A stretch of DNA of 64,000 bases from HXMU1420-13 sp965228545 (GTDB taxonomy: Bacteria > Bacteroidota > Rhodothermia > Balneolales > Balneolaceae). The notes beneath the pieces are model-generated. The model did no database searches. It was not told the origin of the DNA and worked only from the letters and a program-made list of their open reading frames with translations. Both the position numbers and the translations under genes were made by a program. The stretch covers positions 372,001 through 436,000 of the forward strand of contig OZ245822.1 of assembly GCA_965228545.1 (NCBI GenBank). Direction: 5' to 3'. This document shows, one piece after another, positions 52,314-60,390 of the stretch (position 1 is the stretch's first letter; each line of letters starts with the position of its first letter).

Positions 52314-53546
52314 TTAAAAAAGCACACTCAATTGGATTGCAAACACGTTATCATCAAGGTCGGGGCCATTATCGGAAGAAATTAAGTAGGAGCCTTTGAG
52401 GATAATATTCCGGTCAAGTTTATAGCCGGCCGTTATTTCTGTTCGGGTGCGGGCATAGGTGAAATCACCCACTGTTTCATTGATTTTAAGATTAGCATTA
52501 TCCCGCTCATAAATTTCTATTTCACCTTCATTTATGTGTTCATATCGAATGGCAAGATGTGCGCCCACAAGAAACGGAGTATCATAAATTAATTCCATCG
52601 AGTAGTGATCGATGGTAGCCTTTCCTGTTCTTGGAGAAGCTTGTGTGGATGTTTCCCGATTATAATAGGGAGCTTTCCAAAAACTCTGATTCCACTCCAC
52701 ATTGAGTGTGTAATATTGGTAATTCAAGGATAAATCCGCACCCATCAGTTCTTGATTGTACGATGACAAATTGTAGATCAGTAGAGAATCGTTCGAAGCA
52801 CTGTTTTGCAAAAACGTTCCTCTGCTGGCGGATAATCCCAACGTTGCCCATACTACCGGTTGCACTTCTAATCGTCCTGTGAGCGCAAAATTCTCACCCT
52901 GACCATAATCCAAATGAGAAGAAGCCGGTGCGTGGGTTGCCGCAATTTTTGCACGGATGCGATCTTCCTCCCCAAAAGCGTGTGAAACCAATAAACCTTG
53001 TGTGTACATTCGCTGATATACCATGGTTGCTCCGGGTTCGGTTTGCCCATAGAAATTTTTAAGTGCTCCGGGGTTGTATCTGCCTTCACTGATAAAGCCG
53101 AAATTCTTACTCAATGCAAATCCTGAAGCATGCGATAGAGGAAGGTGTACAAAAGGATTATCGAAGGAAAGAAATCTGGAACTATAAGAACCATAAGGGA
53201 TTACGAATCGGCCAAATGTAAGTAGAAAATCAGATTCTAAGTTTGGAGTCCAGTTGATGTTGAACACCGAAAAAAACGGATCACTTAGTTTTTTGCCTTC
53301 ATAATGATCGGCTTGTAACACTGCGCTTACAAACCATGAATCGCTTATATCTCCACTCATAATGAGTCTTAAATTGGGCGTGAACATGGCCCAACCTTTA
53401 CCGGGAGTTTGATTGACATATGGAGAGGAATCATCGCCGGCGTGCCGTAATTCAAAATCAGCGAGTCCGGAAATACTGAACTGAGCAAATAGTGAGCTCG
53501 AAGAAAGAACCAAAAGTATAACGAATAGAGAAGTGATTTTTTTCAT
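52314..53546 (-). CDS. Porin-like outer-membrane beta-barrel protein
   Basis: Predicted outer-membrane barrel. The open frame starts at 53600 inside the cyclase gene; the ATG at 53546 opens a signal peptide (MKKITSLFVILLVLSSSSLF, cut after FAQ), giving 410 aa. The mature chain alternates strands and turns (FSISGLADFELRHAGDDSS, DFLLTFGRFVIPYGSYSSRF) and ends FAIQLSVLF with terminal Phe. It resembles OprP/porin-type barrels used for anions or small solutes, but the match is by architecture only. It lies 8 bp after the cyclase gene in an operon with a cupredoxin. Confidence 0.72.
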   Translation of the reverse strand: MKKITSLFVILLVLSSSSLFAQFSISGLADFELRHAGDDSSPYVNQTPGKGWAMFTPNLRLIMSGDISDSWFVSAVLQADHYEGKKLSDPFFSVFNINWTPNLESDFLLTFGRFVIPYGSYSSRFLSFDNPFVHLPLSHASGFALSKNFGFISEGRYNPGALKNFYGQTEPGATMVYQRMYTQGLLVSHAFGEEDRIRAKIAATHAPASSHLDYGQGENFALTGRLEVQPVVWATLGLSASRGTFLQNSASNDSLLIYNLSSYNQELMGADLSLNYQYYTLNVEWNQSFWKAPYYNRETSTQASPRTGKATIDHYSMELIYDTPFLVGAHLAIRYEHINEGEIEIYERDNANLKINETVGDFTYARTRTEITAGYKLDRNIILKGSYLISSDNGPDLDDNVFAIQLSVLF

Positions 53547-53553
53547 ACGATTT

Positions 53554-55335
53554 CTAGTCTGTTTCTTTGGGTTCGGGTTGTTTATCCCATTCAATTTCAT
53601 AAATCTGTACCGGTTGGGAAATTCCTTTTACCGAAATAGAATCCAACTTCAGAGCTTTAATCTTGCGTTCCAGATGTAAATACACAGTTTCAGAAATTAA
53701 TATCTGATGTTTGATGGCAGCCGAACATAAACGAGCTCCTAAATTTACCGTTGTACCTAATACTGTATAATCCATTCGATTCTCGCTACCCATTGCACCC
53801 ATTACTACTTCGCCTGAGTTGATTCCAATTCCCACAGCCAGATTATCTTGTCCTTTTCCTAACATCTTAGGTAACTGCTCTTGTATCCGAATCGCAGCTT
53901 GCACGGCCAGTTGTTCTTTTTTTGGACCTTGAAACACAGCTACCAACTCATCGCCTACAAACTTGTCGACATCGCCGCCTAATTCTTGCACAATTTCTGC
54001 TTGAAAACTCAGCAAGTTATTCAGCATATCGATCACTTGCTCCGGCGTGTGTTGTTCGCTCCAGGCGGTAAAGCCACGGATATCAGAAAAGAAAACAGTG
54101 ATATCTCTGCGTTCGCCACCGGGCTCAATTCGGGTTAAATCTTTTTTTATGGCGTCGAGCGTGGCTGTTGAAACAAACTTAAGCATCAACAGACGTTCTT
54201 GGAGATTTTCTACTAAATGATTGAAAGCCGTGGTTAGCTTACCGATTTCATCCTGAGTAGTTACCGGAACTTGCTGGCTGAAATCTTCCTGCTCAACTCG
54301 TTGAACACCTTCTACTAATAAGTCGATAGGTCGGGTAATTTTATTGGTTATAAGAATGCTGATTCCTAAAGCTGCAAGAACAGCGAAGAATCCTATTCCG
54401 AAAATAAGTAGCTGTAGATTTTGAAGTGGTAGTAATGCTTCATCAAGTGATTTAGCAATGCCAAAATATCCTTTGATCCCAGAAAAAGAGGCATTGTCGT
54501 TGAACATGGGAGCTAAGTAAACGAGCCACTTTTCATTATTGATCGTTATTTCTGACCTTGCCGCCCGATTCATTTGCAAAACGTTGAAACTAGAGGTATG
54601 GATGCTTTTTTCCAGAATATCTTCATCTGCTGAAGACAATGAATCGAAGGTATCAGCGATCATAGCGTCATCCACATAAAAGAGTACATCCATTCCGATA
54701 TCTTGTGCAAGTTGGTTAGCTTCTTCCTGGCGTATTGGTAATCCGAAACTCACCGTGCCTAAGGAATTAAACCCTGCAAAAATGGGCATGGTAATTACAT
54801 TAAAATAGCGCCCATTTTCTGCCCAAATGTAAGATTGAGCAGGAAAAAAGCCATTTAATGCTTCGGTTACTCCTGCACGATCGGCGATGGAAAAAGAGGG
54901 CAGAGGTGCAGAAGAAAGTCGGCCCAGTGGCTTGCCGAGTTTGTCGGAAATAAGTAATAAGCCCGCCGAATCAGGATTGCTAAAAAAAGACTCAGGTAGC
55001 AACGAATCGGGGATGATAGGATCAAAATCGAGGAGTGGTAGTAAATCTTCGCGAATTATATCATTTACGGTGTTTGTGTCTGCTGTGGCAATGGCGGCTT
55101 TCAAACTGGGAGTTTCGGCGAGTAACAATGCAGTTTGACGTAGTTGACGAAATCGTATTTCTTGAATACGCTCAAAAACTCTGCCGGCTTCAACAAAGTT
55201 CTGATCAATATCATTACGGATGCGATGTTCTACCAAAGACCCTAAACTGAGTAACAAGCTAAGCACGATAACAAACACCAGACTTACAAATCCGGCTAGT
55301 ATTTTCCATCGAAGGCTCAGAAAATCAGAGTTCAT
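53554..55335 (-). CDS. Membrane adenylate cyclase with extracytoplasmic sensor and HAMP domain (class IIIb)
   Basis: Signal-transducing cyclase of 593 aa. Transmembrane helix 1 (about 12-30) and helix 2 (about 305-325) flank an extracytoplasmic sensor of dCache-like length. A HAMP linker follows (NKITRPIDLLVEGVQRVEQE) and then a class III cyclase domain. Metal-binding residues are Asp418 (FFSDIRGFT) and Asp462 (KFVGDELVAVF). Lys458 with Thr524 in DYTVLG is the Lys/Thr adenine-specificity pair of class IIIb, the bicarbonate-responsive group. Asn531 and Arg535 (TVNLGARL) complete the active site. It is encoded between a cupredoxin and a porin with gaps of 2 and 7 bp. Confidence 0.9.
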   Translation of the reverse strand: MNSDFLSLRWKILAGFVSLVFVIVLSLLLSLGSLVEHRIRNDIDQNFVEAGRVFERIQEIRFRQLRQTALLLAETPSLKAAIATADTNTVNDIIREDLLPLLDFDPIIPDSLLPESFFSNPDSAGLLLISDKLGKPLGRLSSAPLPSFSIADRAGVTEALNGFFPAQSYIWAENGRYFNVITMPIFAGFNSLGTVSFGLPIRQEEANQLAQDIGMDVLFYVDDAMIADTFDSLSSADEDILEKSIHTSSFNVLQMNRAARSEITINNEKWLVYLAPMFNDNASFSGIKGYFGIAKSLDEALLPLQNLQLLIFGIGFFAVLAALGISILITNKITRPIDLLVEGVQRVEQEDFSQQVPVTTQDEIGKLTTAFNHLVENLQERLLMLKFVSTATLDAIKKDLTRIEPGGERRDITVFFSDIRGFTAWSEQHTPEQVIDMLNNLLSFQAEIVQELGGDVDKFVGDELVAVFQGPKKEQLAVQAAIRIQEQLPKMLGKGQDNLAVGIGINSGEVVMGAMGSENRMDYTVLGTTVNLGARLCSAAIKHQILISETVYLHLERKIKALKLDSISVKGISQPVQIYEIEWDKQPEPKETD

Positions 55336-55337
55336 GG

Positions 55338-56036
55338 TTACGGATTTAGTGTGATGATACCGGCATCAATAACCTGATTTGATGACACATTTACTGAACG
55401 CTCAACTTCGGTGTAGCCCATAGCATAAAAGGTGAGGGTAAAGGTACCAGTTGGAATTTGGTTGAACTCGAAAGTTTCGCCGCTAGCTATTTTCTTCCAA
55501 TGTATCGTATTGGGCGGTAATACATAAATAATGGCATGCATGTTAGAATGTATATCGCAAAAAACATCCACCATACCCGGTTTATCAAATTCAACGTCAT
55601 AATGCTCGCCTTTGGGGCGCCTGCCCACATCAAATTTATGCGGACTTGTGAGGCTAAAAACGTTGTGGTAAACCGGATCGGAGTTTGTAATGCGAACGGT
55701 TTGCCCAAGTTGTACCGGTAGAATACCCGGTTGAAAAGTTCGATCGAGTTGATTGAGAATGGCATAATCGGTATTGGTATCCACCGAGTTTTGATCTCCG
55801 GTGAGAATCACCAATACAGAATCGGTAGAAACAGTTTGAGAGGTGCTGCGCGCCGATCTACCATACAAACCACCACTTGAGCGCAAACCAGCCGACTTGT
55901 TTGCTAATTGAACTACTCCTCGGATAGTTGAATTGTCGGTAACAATTTCTGTAAACCTCATCTCTTTTGAGATTGGCGCAATGGCAACAGAGCTCATCAA
56001 GATTAGAAAAGGGAGAACAAAAACGTTTAATTTCAT
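55338..56036 (-). CDS. Exported cupredoxin-like copper protein
   Basis: Periplasmic or outer-membrane-linked protein of 232 aa with a signal peptide (LPFLILMSSVAIAP). The cupredoxin part (about 60-180) has the type-1 copper ligands in order: His in PVYHNVFSL, then Cys, His and Met in VFCDIHSNMHAIIYV. A C-terminal carboxypeptidase-like beta-sandwich (about 182-232: FEFNQIPTGTFTLTFYAMG) would dock it. It resembles the methylamine-utilisation/plastocyanin-type group. It is first in an operon with the cyclase and porin, so copper or redox state may be the cyclase input; that is inference. Confidence 0.85.
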   Translation of the reverse strand: MKLNVFVLPFLILMSSVAIAPISKEMRFTEIVTDNSTIRGVVQLANKSAGLRSSGGLYGRSARSTSQTVSTDSVLVILTGDQNSVDTNTDYAILNQLDRTFQPGILPVQLGQTVRITNSDPVYHNVFSLTSPHKFDVGRRPKGEHYDVEFDKPGMVDVFCDIHSNMHAIIYVLPPNTIHWKKIASGETFEFNQIPTGTFTLTFYAMGYTEVERSVNVSSNQVIDAGIITLNP

Positions 56037-56127
56037 GCAGTTTTAATGAGAATTACGCCATAAAACCCTAAAACAGCAAGAATTCGTTGCATAAGTTATA
56101 GCTTTGTGATCACTAAATACGAATAGA

Positions 56128-56688
56128 CTACAAAGGATTTTCATCAGACACTGATTTCTTTTTTATATCAGTCATCTTCTTTTTATTGCGTCGCTTGTTC
56201 AATGCCGGAATAAAGAACATATAAATACCTGTTATCCATAACACTAGAACGATGATTCCGGCGGGTAAAAATATCCAATACTTGGCTGCATCAGCAAACC
56301 AGGATCCATCGTGCATGGCTTCAATAATATCAGACCGTCGATATTCAGCTTGTAGAATGTCACCTGTTTGTGTGTCGATTTGAATCTCCCAATGATTAAC
56401 AGCACGTACTTTTACCATCCCTTTGTCAGGGCGAACATCTAAACGGTCAATATCCTCCCAGCTCGAAACTTCCGCTTCAGGTATTGATTTGGTTATTTCC
56501 AAGATATTATCAAAAGAAATAGAGGGAACGGTAGCCACACCGGTTTGGGATTTTGGCTGAATCCAAGCTATATCTTTCTTTACTTGTAACAACAGTCCTG
56601 TTATAAGAACAATGAGGAACGGAATCGCAATAATGATAGAACCAATGCGATGTATTTTACGAGAATCTCTGCGGGCGTGCCACTTCAT
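56128..56688 (-). CDS. PepSY domain membrane protein
   Basis: A 186-aa inner-membrane protein with an N-terminal helix (IGSIIIAIPFLIVLITGLLLQ), a periplasmic PepSY-type beta-alpha domain (about 45-130: ISFDNILEITKSIPEAEVSS, NHWEIQIDTQTGDILQAEYR) and a C-terminal helix (FLPAGIIVLVLWITGIYMFF). The overall form is that of the PepSY-associated membrane family, found near iron reductases and TonB systems, and is shorter than the four-helix type. It sits 91 bp before the cupredoxin gene on the same strand. Confidence 0.82.
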   Translation of the reverse strand: MKWHARRDSRKIHRIGSIIIAIPFLIVLITGLLLQVKKDIAWIQPKSQTGVATVPSISFDNILEITKSIPEAEVSSWEDIDRLDVRPDKGMVKVRAVNHWEIQIDTQTGDILQAEYRRSDIIEAMHDGSWFADAAKYWIFLPAGIIVLVLWITGIYMFFIPALNKRRNKKKMTDIKKKSVSDENPL

Positions 56689-56711
56689 GTGTGTTGAACG
56701 AACTTTATTTC

Positions 56712-57164
56712 TTAAAATTTGTAGCGAACTCCAAACGAACTCGAAATTGCAACGGCTGAAGTCGGGTCGAATTGGATATATGGGCCGGCATCCATAAAAA
56801 TTTCAAACGGCATGTCGTTAATATCAAACTCCAATCCCCAAACAAATTCAGCGGCCACAACCGTTTCTACATCACCCACAACAATTACTAAGCCCGGACC
56901 ATGATAGGGCATCATTATACCGGCATCGCCGATATTTACTGCATTATTACCTTTATGAAAGTGTAATTCCGGATTGAATGTAAACGTACTTACGTCTGAG
57001 ATTACAAAACCGACATCAAGGCGAACCGATGCTTTTTCCGAGAGCTCGTATTCACTCGAAATTTGTTTGTTGATAATATCGCCGCCAAGCGAAAAACCCT
57101 CAATTTGTGCGAATGCTGTTGTTGAAAACAGTACGCAAAATACCCCAATAATTAGTGTTCTCAT
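56712..57164 (-). CDS. Small predicted outer-membrane protein
   Basis: Not recognised, 150 aa. Signal peptide cut after AFAQ (residue 20), then six to eight amphipathic beta strands (SLGGDIINKQISSEYELSEK, VDVETVV-like middle as GDVETVVAAEFVWGLEFDIN) and the ending SFGVRYKF with terminal Phe, the outer-membrane assembly signal. Single-barrel size. It lies 23 bp from the PepSY gene and 40 bp from the amidohydrolase gene, so operon membership is possible. Confidence 0.7.
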   Translation of the reverse strand: MRTLIIGVFCVLFSTTAFAQIEGFSLGGDIINKQISSEYELSEKASVRLDVGFVISDVSTFTFNPELHFHKGNNAVNIGDAGIMMPYHGPGLVIVVGDVETVVAAEFVWGLEFDINDMPFEIFMDAGPYIQFDPTSAVAISSSFGVRYKF

Positions 57165-57204
57165 GATGATATTAATAGAAAAAAAATTAGATGATAGTAT
57201 GTTA

Positions 57205-58788
57205 TTAATAGTCGAGCCCGGGTTGGGTTATCTCGAAATTTTCTTCAGATTTTGCGGATTCAACCATTTCTTCAACATCGCGGAGTAGCTGTTTAGCATC
57301 AAATACAATTCCGTCTTTAATGGTGTAAGCAATCCCACCATGTCGTTTAACTTGATTTTCGCCATCAACAATTATTGCACCTGTACCATACAATACTTTG
57401 AGGTTTGCCATCGGGTTTGCATCAACCAGTACCATATCAGCTAGTTTGCCTACTTCAATGGTTCCTAGTTCATGATCCCGGCCCAGTACTTCCGCGGCTT
57501 TTAGTGATGCAGATTGAAATATCTCCAGAGGATGAAAGCCGGCTTCTCGCATCATTTCCATTTCCTGTATGTAAGCAAAGCCATATAACTTGTAGATGTA
57601 ACCGGCATCAGAACCGAGTGTAACCCGCCCGCCTTTATTTTTGAATTCGTTCACGAACTGCATCCACAAGCGGTAATTTTCTTTCCAGGCAATTTCTTGC
57701 TCTGTTCCCCAATCCAGCCAGTACGAACCATGGGAAATTCTACTAGGTGCATAAAATCTCCATAGCGAAGGCAGCGTATATTTTTCGTGCCATTCTGCAC
57801 GGCGTTGCGCCATTAAATTTCTGCTGGCTTCATAAATAGTAAATGTTGGATTGATAGTGAAGTCCAATTTAACTAACTCGTCCATCACACTATTCCATGT
57901 TTCTGAACCAGGTTTAGCCGCCTGAGCCCAGAGTTTACCCGCTTCTTCAAAACGGTGTTGTTCGTTGTTGTAATTATAGTCGAGCGGATAATCCTGAATT
58001 ATTTTGTCATCGAACATGGCTTCCGGTAGCCCGTACCAATGAGTCATACTGGTAAGTCCTAACCTAGCTGATTGTAACACATTATTGTACACCACTCGAG
58101 TTTGTGCATGATGTGTCATGGTTCCTAATCCGCGTTTATTGGCTTCATTTATGGCTGCTGCATATACTTCGGGAGAAGCTCCAAAAAATTTGATTCCATC
58201 CGCACCCCGATCGTCAATCATTTTCACCCAATCTTGCGCCTGTTTTTCGTTGATAATTGGACCATCAGCACCTTGGCCAAATCCAATCCACGCAGAGATT
58301 CTGGGCGCAGTAATTTCATTCTTTTTGCTTAATTCACGATGGCGAATAGTCCAATCCATTCCATTAAACGAACCCGGTTCTCGTATCGTAGTAATGCCAT
58401 GGGCTAACCAAAGTTTGTACACGTAATCAGGTGTAGTTCCCTGTGCATTTCCACCGGTATGAGCGTGCATATCGATGAAGCCGGGTAACAGATACATTCC
58501 TTCTGCATCAATTTCTCGTGTATTCTCATCAGCCTGTGGTCGTCGCGATTCGTTGATAGGTAAGCCGGGATATCCAACGGTTCGGATCTGAGCGATTTTA
58601 TTGCCTTCTACTACAATGTCTACAGGTCCTGTTGCCGGAGATCCGGTACCATCAATTAGGTGTACTCCACGAATAATTAGCCGATCGAATGGACCTTCGC
58701 CTTCTGCCCGAGGTGGTGCATCCGGCATTTGTGCATTCAGAGTTACCGTAAATAACATCAAGAAAAGAGCAGAAAGGAAATTTTTCAT
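57205..58788 (-). CDS. Exported amidohydrolase family protein
   Basis: Metal-dependent hydrolase of 527 aa with signal peptide (FLSALFLMLFTVTLNAQ). The imidazolonepropionase-like amidohydrolase fold is clear: ALPGFIDMH-type motif as LPGFIDMHAHTGGNAQ with the HxH metal pair, LGTMTHHAQTRVV, SLTSMTHWYG-type turn, RVTLGSDAGYIYKLYG with the metal Asp, and the ending GTIEVGKLADMVLVDANPM. The family includes periplasmic dipeptidase and prolidase-like enzymes; the substrate is not settled. ogt lies 63 bp upstream on the same strand. Confidence 0.9.
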   Translation of the reverse strand: MKNFLSALFLMLFTVTLNAQMPDAPPRAEGEGPFDRLIIRGVHLIDGTGSPATGPVDIVVEGNKIAQIRTVGYPGLPINESRRPQADENTREIDAEGMYLLPGFIDMHAHTGGNAQGTTPDYVYKLWLAHGITTIREPGSFNGMDWTIRHRELSKKNEITAPRISAWIGFGQGADGPIINEKQAQDWVKMIDDRGADGIKFFGASPEVYAAAINEANKRGLGTMTHHAQTRVVYNNVLQSARLGLTSMTHWYGLPEAMFDDKIIQDYPLDYNYNNEQHRFEEAGKLWAQAAKPGSETWNSVMDELVKLDFTINPTFTIYEASRNLMAQRRAEWHEKYTLPSLWRFYAPSRISHGSYWLDWGTEQEIAWKENYRLWMQFVNEFKNKGGRVTLGSDAGYIYKLYGFAYIQEMEMMREAGFHPLEIFQSASLKAAEVLGRDHELGTIEVGKLADMVLVDANPMANLKVLYGTGAIIVDGENQVKRHGGIAYTIKDGIVFDAKQLLRDVEEMVESAKSEENFEITQPGLDY

Positions 58789-58851
58789 AGCAGTATTAAT
58801 TGTGAAGCAAGAAAGTATAAAAAAGCGAGAGAGTGGCAGCGTAAAAGTTTT

Positions 58852-59310
58852 TTATAATAACAGGGCACCTTCGTGTTTTAGCAGCCATTCTTTACGATGT
58901 ATTCCGCCGGCATAACCGGTTAAATCGTTATTTGCACCAACGACGCGATGACAAGGAATAACAACCGCAATTGGGTTTTTCCCATTGGCAGAGCCCACGG
59001 CCTGAGCGCTTTTTTTATCACCCAATTTTGCAGCAATTTGGCCATAGCTTTTGGTAGTTCCGCATTGTATGCCACTTAGAATTGACCAGACTGTTTGTTC
59101 GAATTCAGTGCCATCAGGCTCTAAATTGAGTTGGAAAGAATGGCGGTTTCCATCAAAATATTCCTTCAATTGTGTGCGTGCAGATTCGGTATGAACATCT
59201 GGATCTTCGGGACCATCGGTATCCATAAATTTAATTTCGGTGATGGCATTTCCATTCGAGAGGATTCTCAAAAATCCGATAGGGGTTTCTAAGTAGCTTT
59301 GGTAAATCAA
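58852..59310 (-). CDS. ogt: Methylated-DNA--[protein]-cysteine S-methyltransferase
   Basis: Suicide repair protein that moves the methyl group of O6-methylguanine in DNA to its own cysteine. The acceptor is Cys120 in VVIPCHRVVG; the helix-turn-helix with arginine-type finger SYGQIAAKLGDKKSAQAVGS precedes it. The 152-aa length is that of Ogt without an AraC-like regulatory domain. It starts 9 bp after the LEA-like gene and may be co-transcribed with it. Confidence 0.95.
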   Translation of the reverse strand: MIYQSYLETPIGFLRILSNGNAITEIKFMDTDGPEDPDVHTESARTQLKEYFDGNRHSFQLNLEPDGTEFEQTVWSILSGIQCGTTKSYGQIAAKLGDKKSAQAVGSANGKNPIAVVIPCHRVVGANNDLTGYAGGIHRKEWLLKHEGALLL

Positions 59311-59319
59311 GCGTTCAAT

Positions 59320-60177
59320 TTAGTTTGGGATATCAACCGAACCACTTCGGCTGAAATTGAATGTTGAGGATTTAAAGTACGGTAAATCGGTGCCAAGAGT
59401 AGCATCGCCGGAAAAAGTAAATTCAAACGATTCACGATTAGAAATAGCCCGGTAGATTCCCATGCCCGCTTGTAAAACATTTATTTCTAGTGGAATAGAA
59501 AGCGTATTGGTTGATTTGCTGCCAAGGCTAACTTGCTCGTTTACCGTTCCATTTATTGCTTTAAGTTGATTGATATTTAAATCGTAGGAAAAGCCACTTA
59601 AATCAATGGCAAAAGCATTTGGGTTTTCAATCTCGAAATTGAAATCTAACGCAATTTTTGAAAGCGATAGATCACGAACTTTCATGGATTGTACCCGGAT
59701 AGATGGTCGTTTTACTACAGGTATTTTGCCACTTTGTGAATAAGGGAGCTCTACAATGCCGAATATTGGAACTTCTACTGCAATTACGCCTTCGAAAGTG
59801 AAGTTCGTTTCGTCCTGATCACGAATTGCTTCGAAGGTGTCGTATAATTCTTGATAACCGAAAGAAACAGGAACTTGTATGACATTTGATGACGTAGCAG
59901 GTATATCCGTGCTGGTTTCCTGATTGCCCGATACGAATTGTTGATTCGCAATCAGAAATGAATAGCTGTAGGAGTTAACACTCACAGCAATAGGGTTTGG
60001 GTTGTCGATGTTTATATCAAACAACAAATCTATATCGCTTAAAGTGAGTTGCTCTACATTAAAATCTGATAGGGAAAGTGTTGGTTTTTCCACGCTCACA
60101 AATTCTTTTAACGAGGAACAGGAATTCGAAAAAATTAGAAAAAACGCAATTAGAATAGTATAGAATCGAACTTTCAA
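59320..60177 (-). CDS. LEA type 2 (WHy domain) lipoprotein
   Basis: Exported lipoprotein with lipobox FSNSC (Cys20) and two WHy/LEA14-like beta-sandwich domains in tandem. The first spans about 45-150 (LLFDINIDNPNPIAVSVNSY) and the second about 160-275 (LDFNFEIENPNAFAIDLSGF), sharing the NPNP/NPNA motif. WHy domains in bacteria are linked to desiccation or envelope stress, but no specific role is shown. ogt follows immediately. Confidence 0.85.
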   Translation of the reverse strand: MKVRFYTILIAFFLIFSNSCSSLKEFVSVEKPTLSLSDFNVEQLTLSDIDLLFDINIDNPNPIAVSVNSYSYSFLIANQQFVSGNQETSTDIPATSSNVIQVPVSFGYQELYDTFEAIRDQDETNFTFEGVIAVEVPIFGIVELPYSQSGKIPVVKRPSIRVQSMKVRDLSLSKIALDFNFEIENPNAFAIDLSGFSYDLNINQLKAINGTVNEQVSLGSKSTNTLSIPLEINVLQAGMGIYRAISNRESFEFTFSGDATLGTDLPYFKSSTFNFSRSGSVDIPN

Positions 60178-60349
60178 GTTTCTAAATTATATGTATTTAT
60201 AGGTGATCACTAAAGTACTCAAAATTTTATTTAATTAAATCTGTAACAATGTTCGCGCTGTCTACTCTTTGGTACGTTAAGAGAGCAACTGTATCACTTA
60301 CAGTTAGTCAACTAGTCAACTCCTTAAGCTGAACCTAAAGCTGAACCTA

Positions 60350-60378
60350 AAGCCACAGCATGAAAAGCTGTGGCTTTT
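60350..60378 (+). terminator. Hairpin terminator
   Basis: Stem AAAGCCACAGC/GCTGTGGCTTT around ATGAAAA-type loop with TTTTT to the right on the plus strand (60373-60377). It lies between the receptor gene stop (60391, minus strand) and the LEA-like gene start, so on the minus strand it follows the receptor. The T run favours plus-strand transcripts; no gene on that strand precedes it within 170 bp. Confidence 0.7.
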
Positions 60379-60390
60379 TCTATGTTCAAT

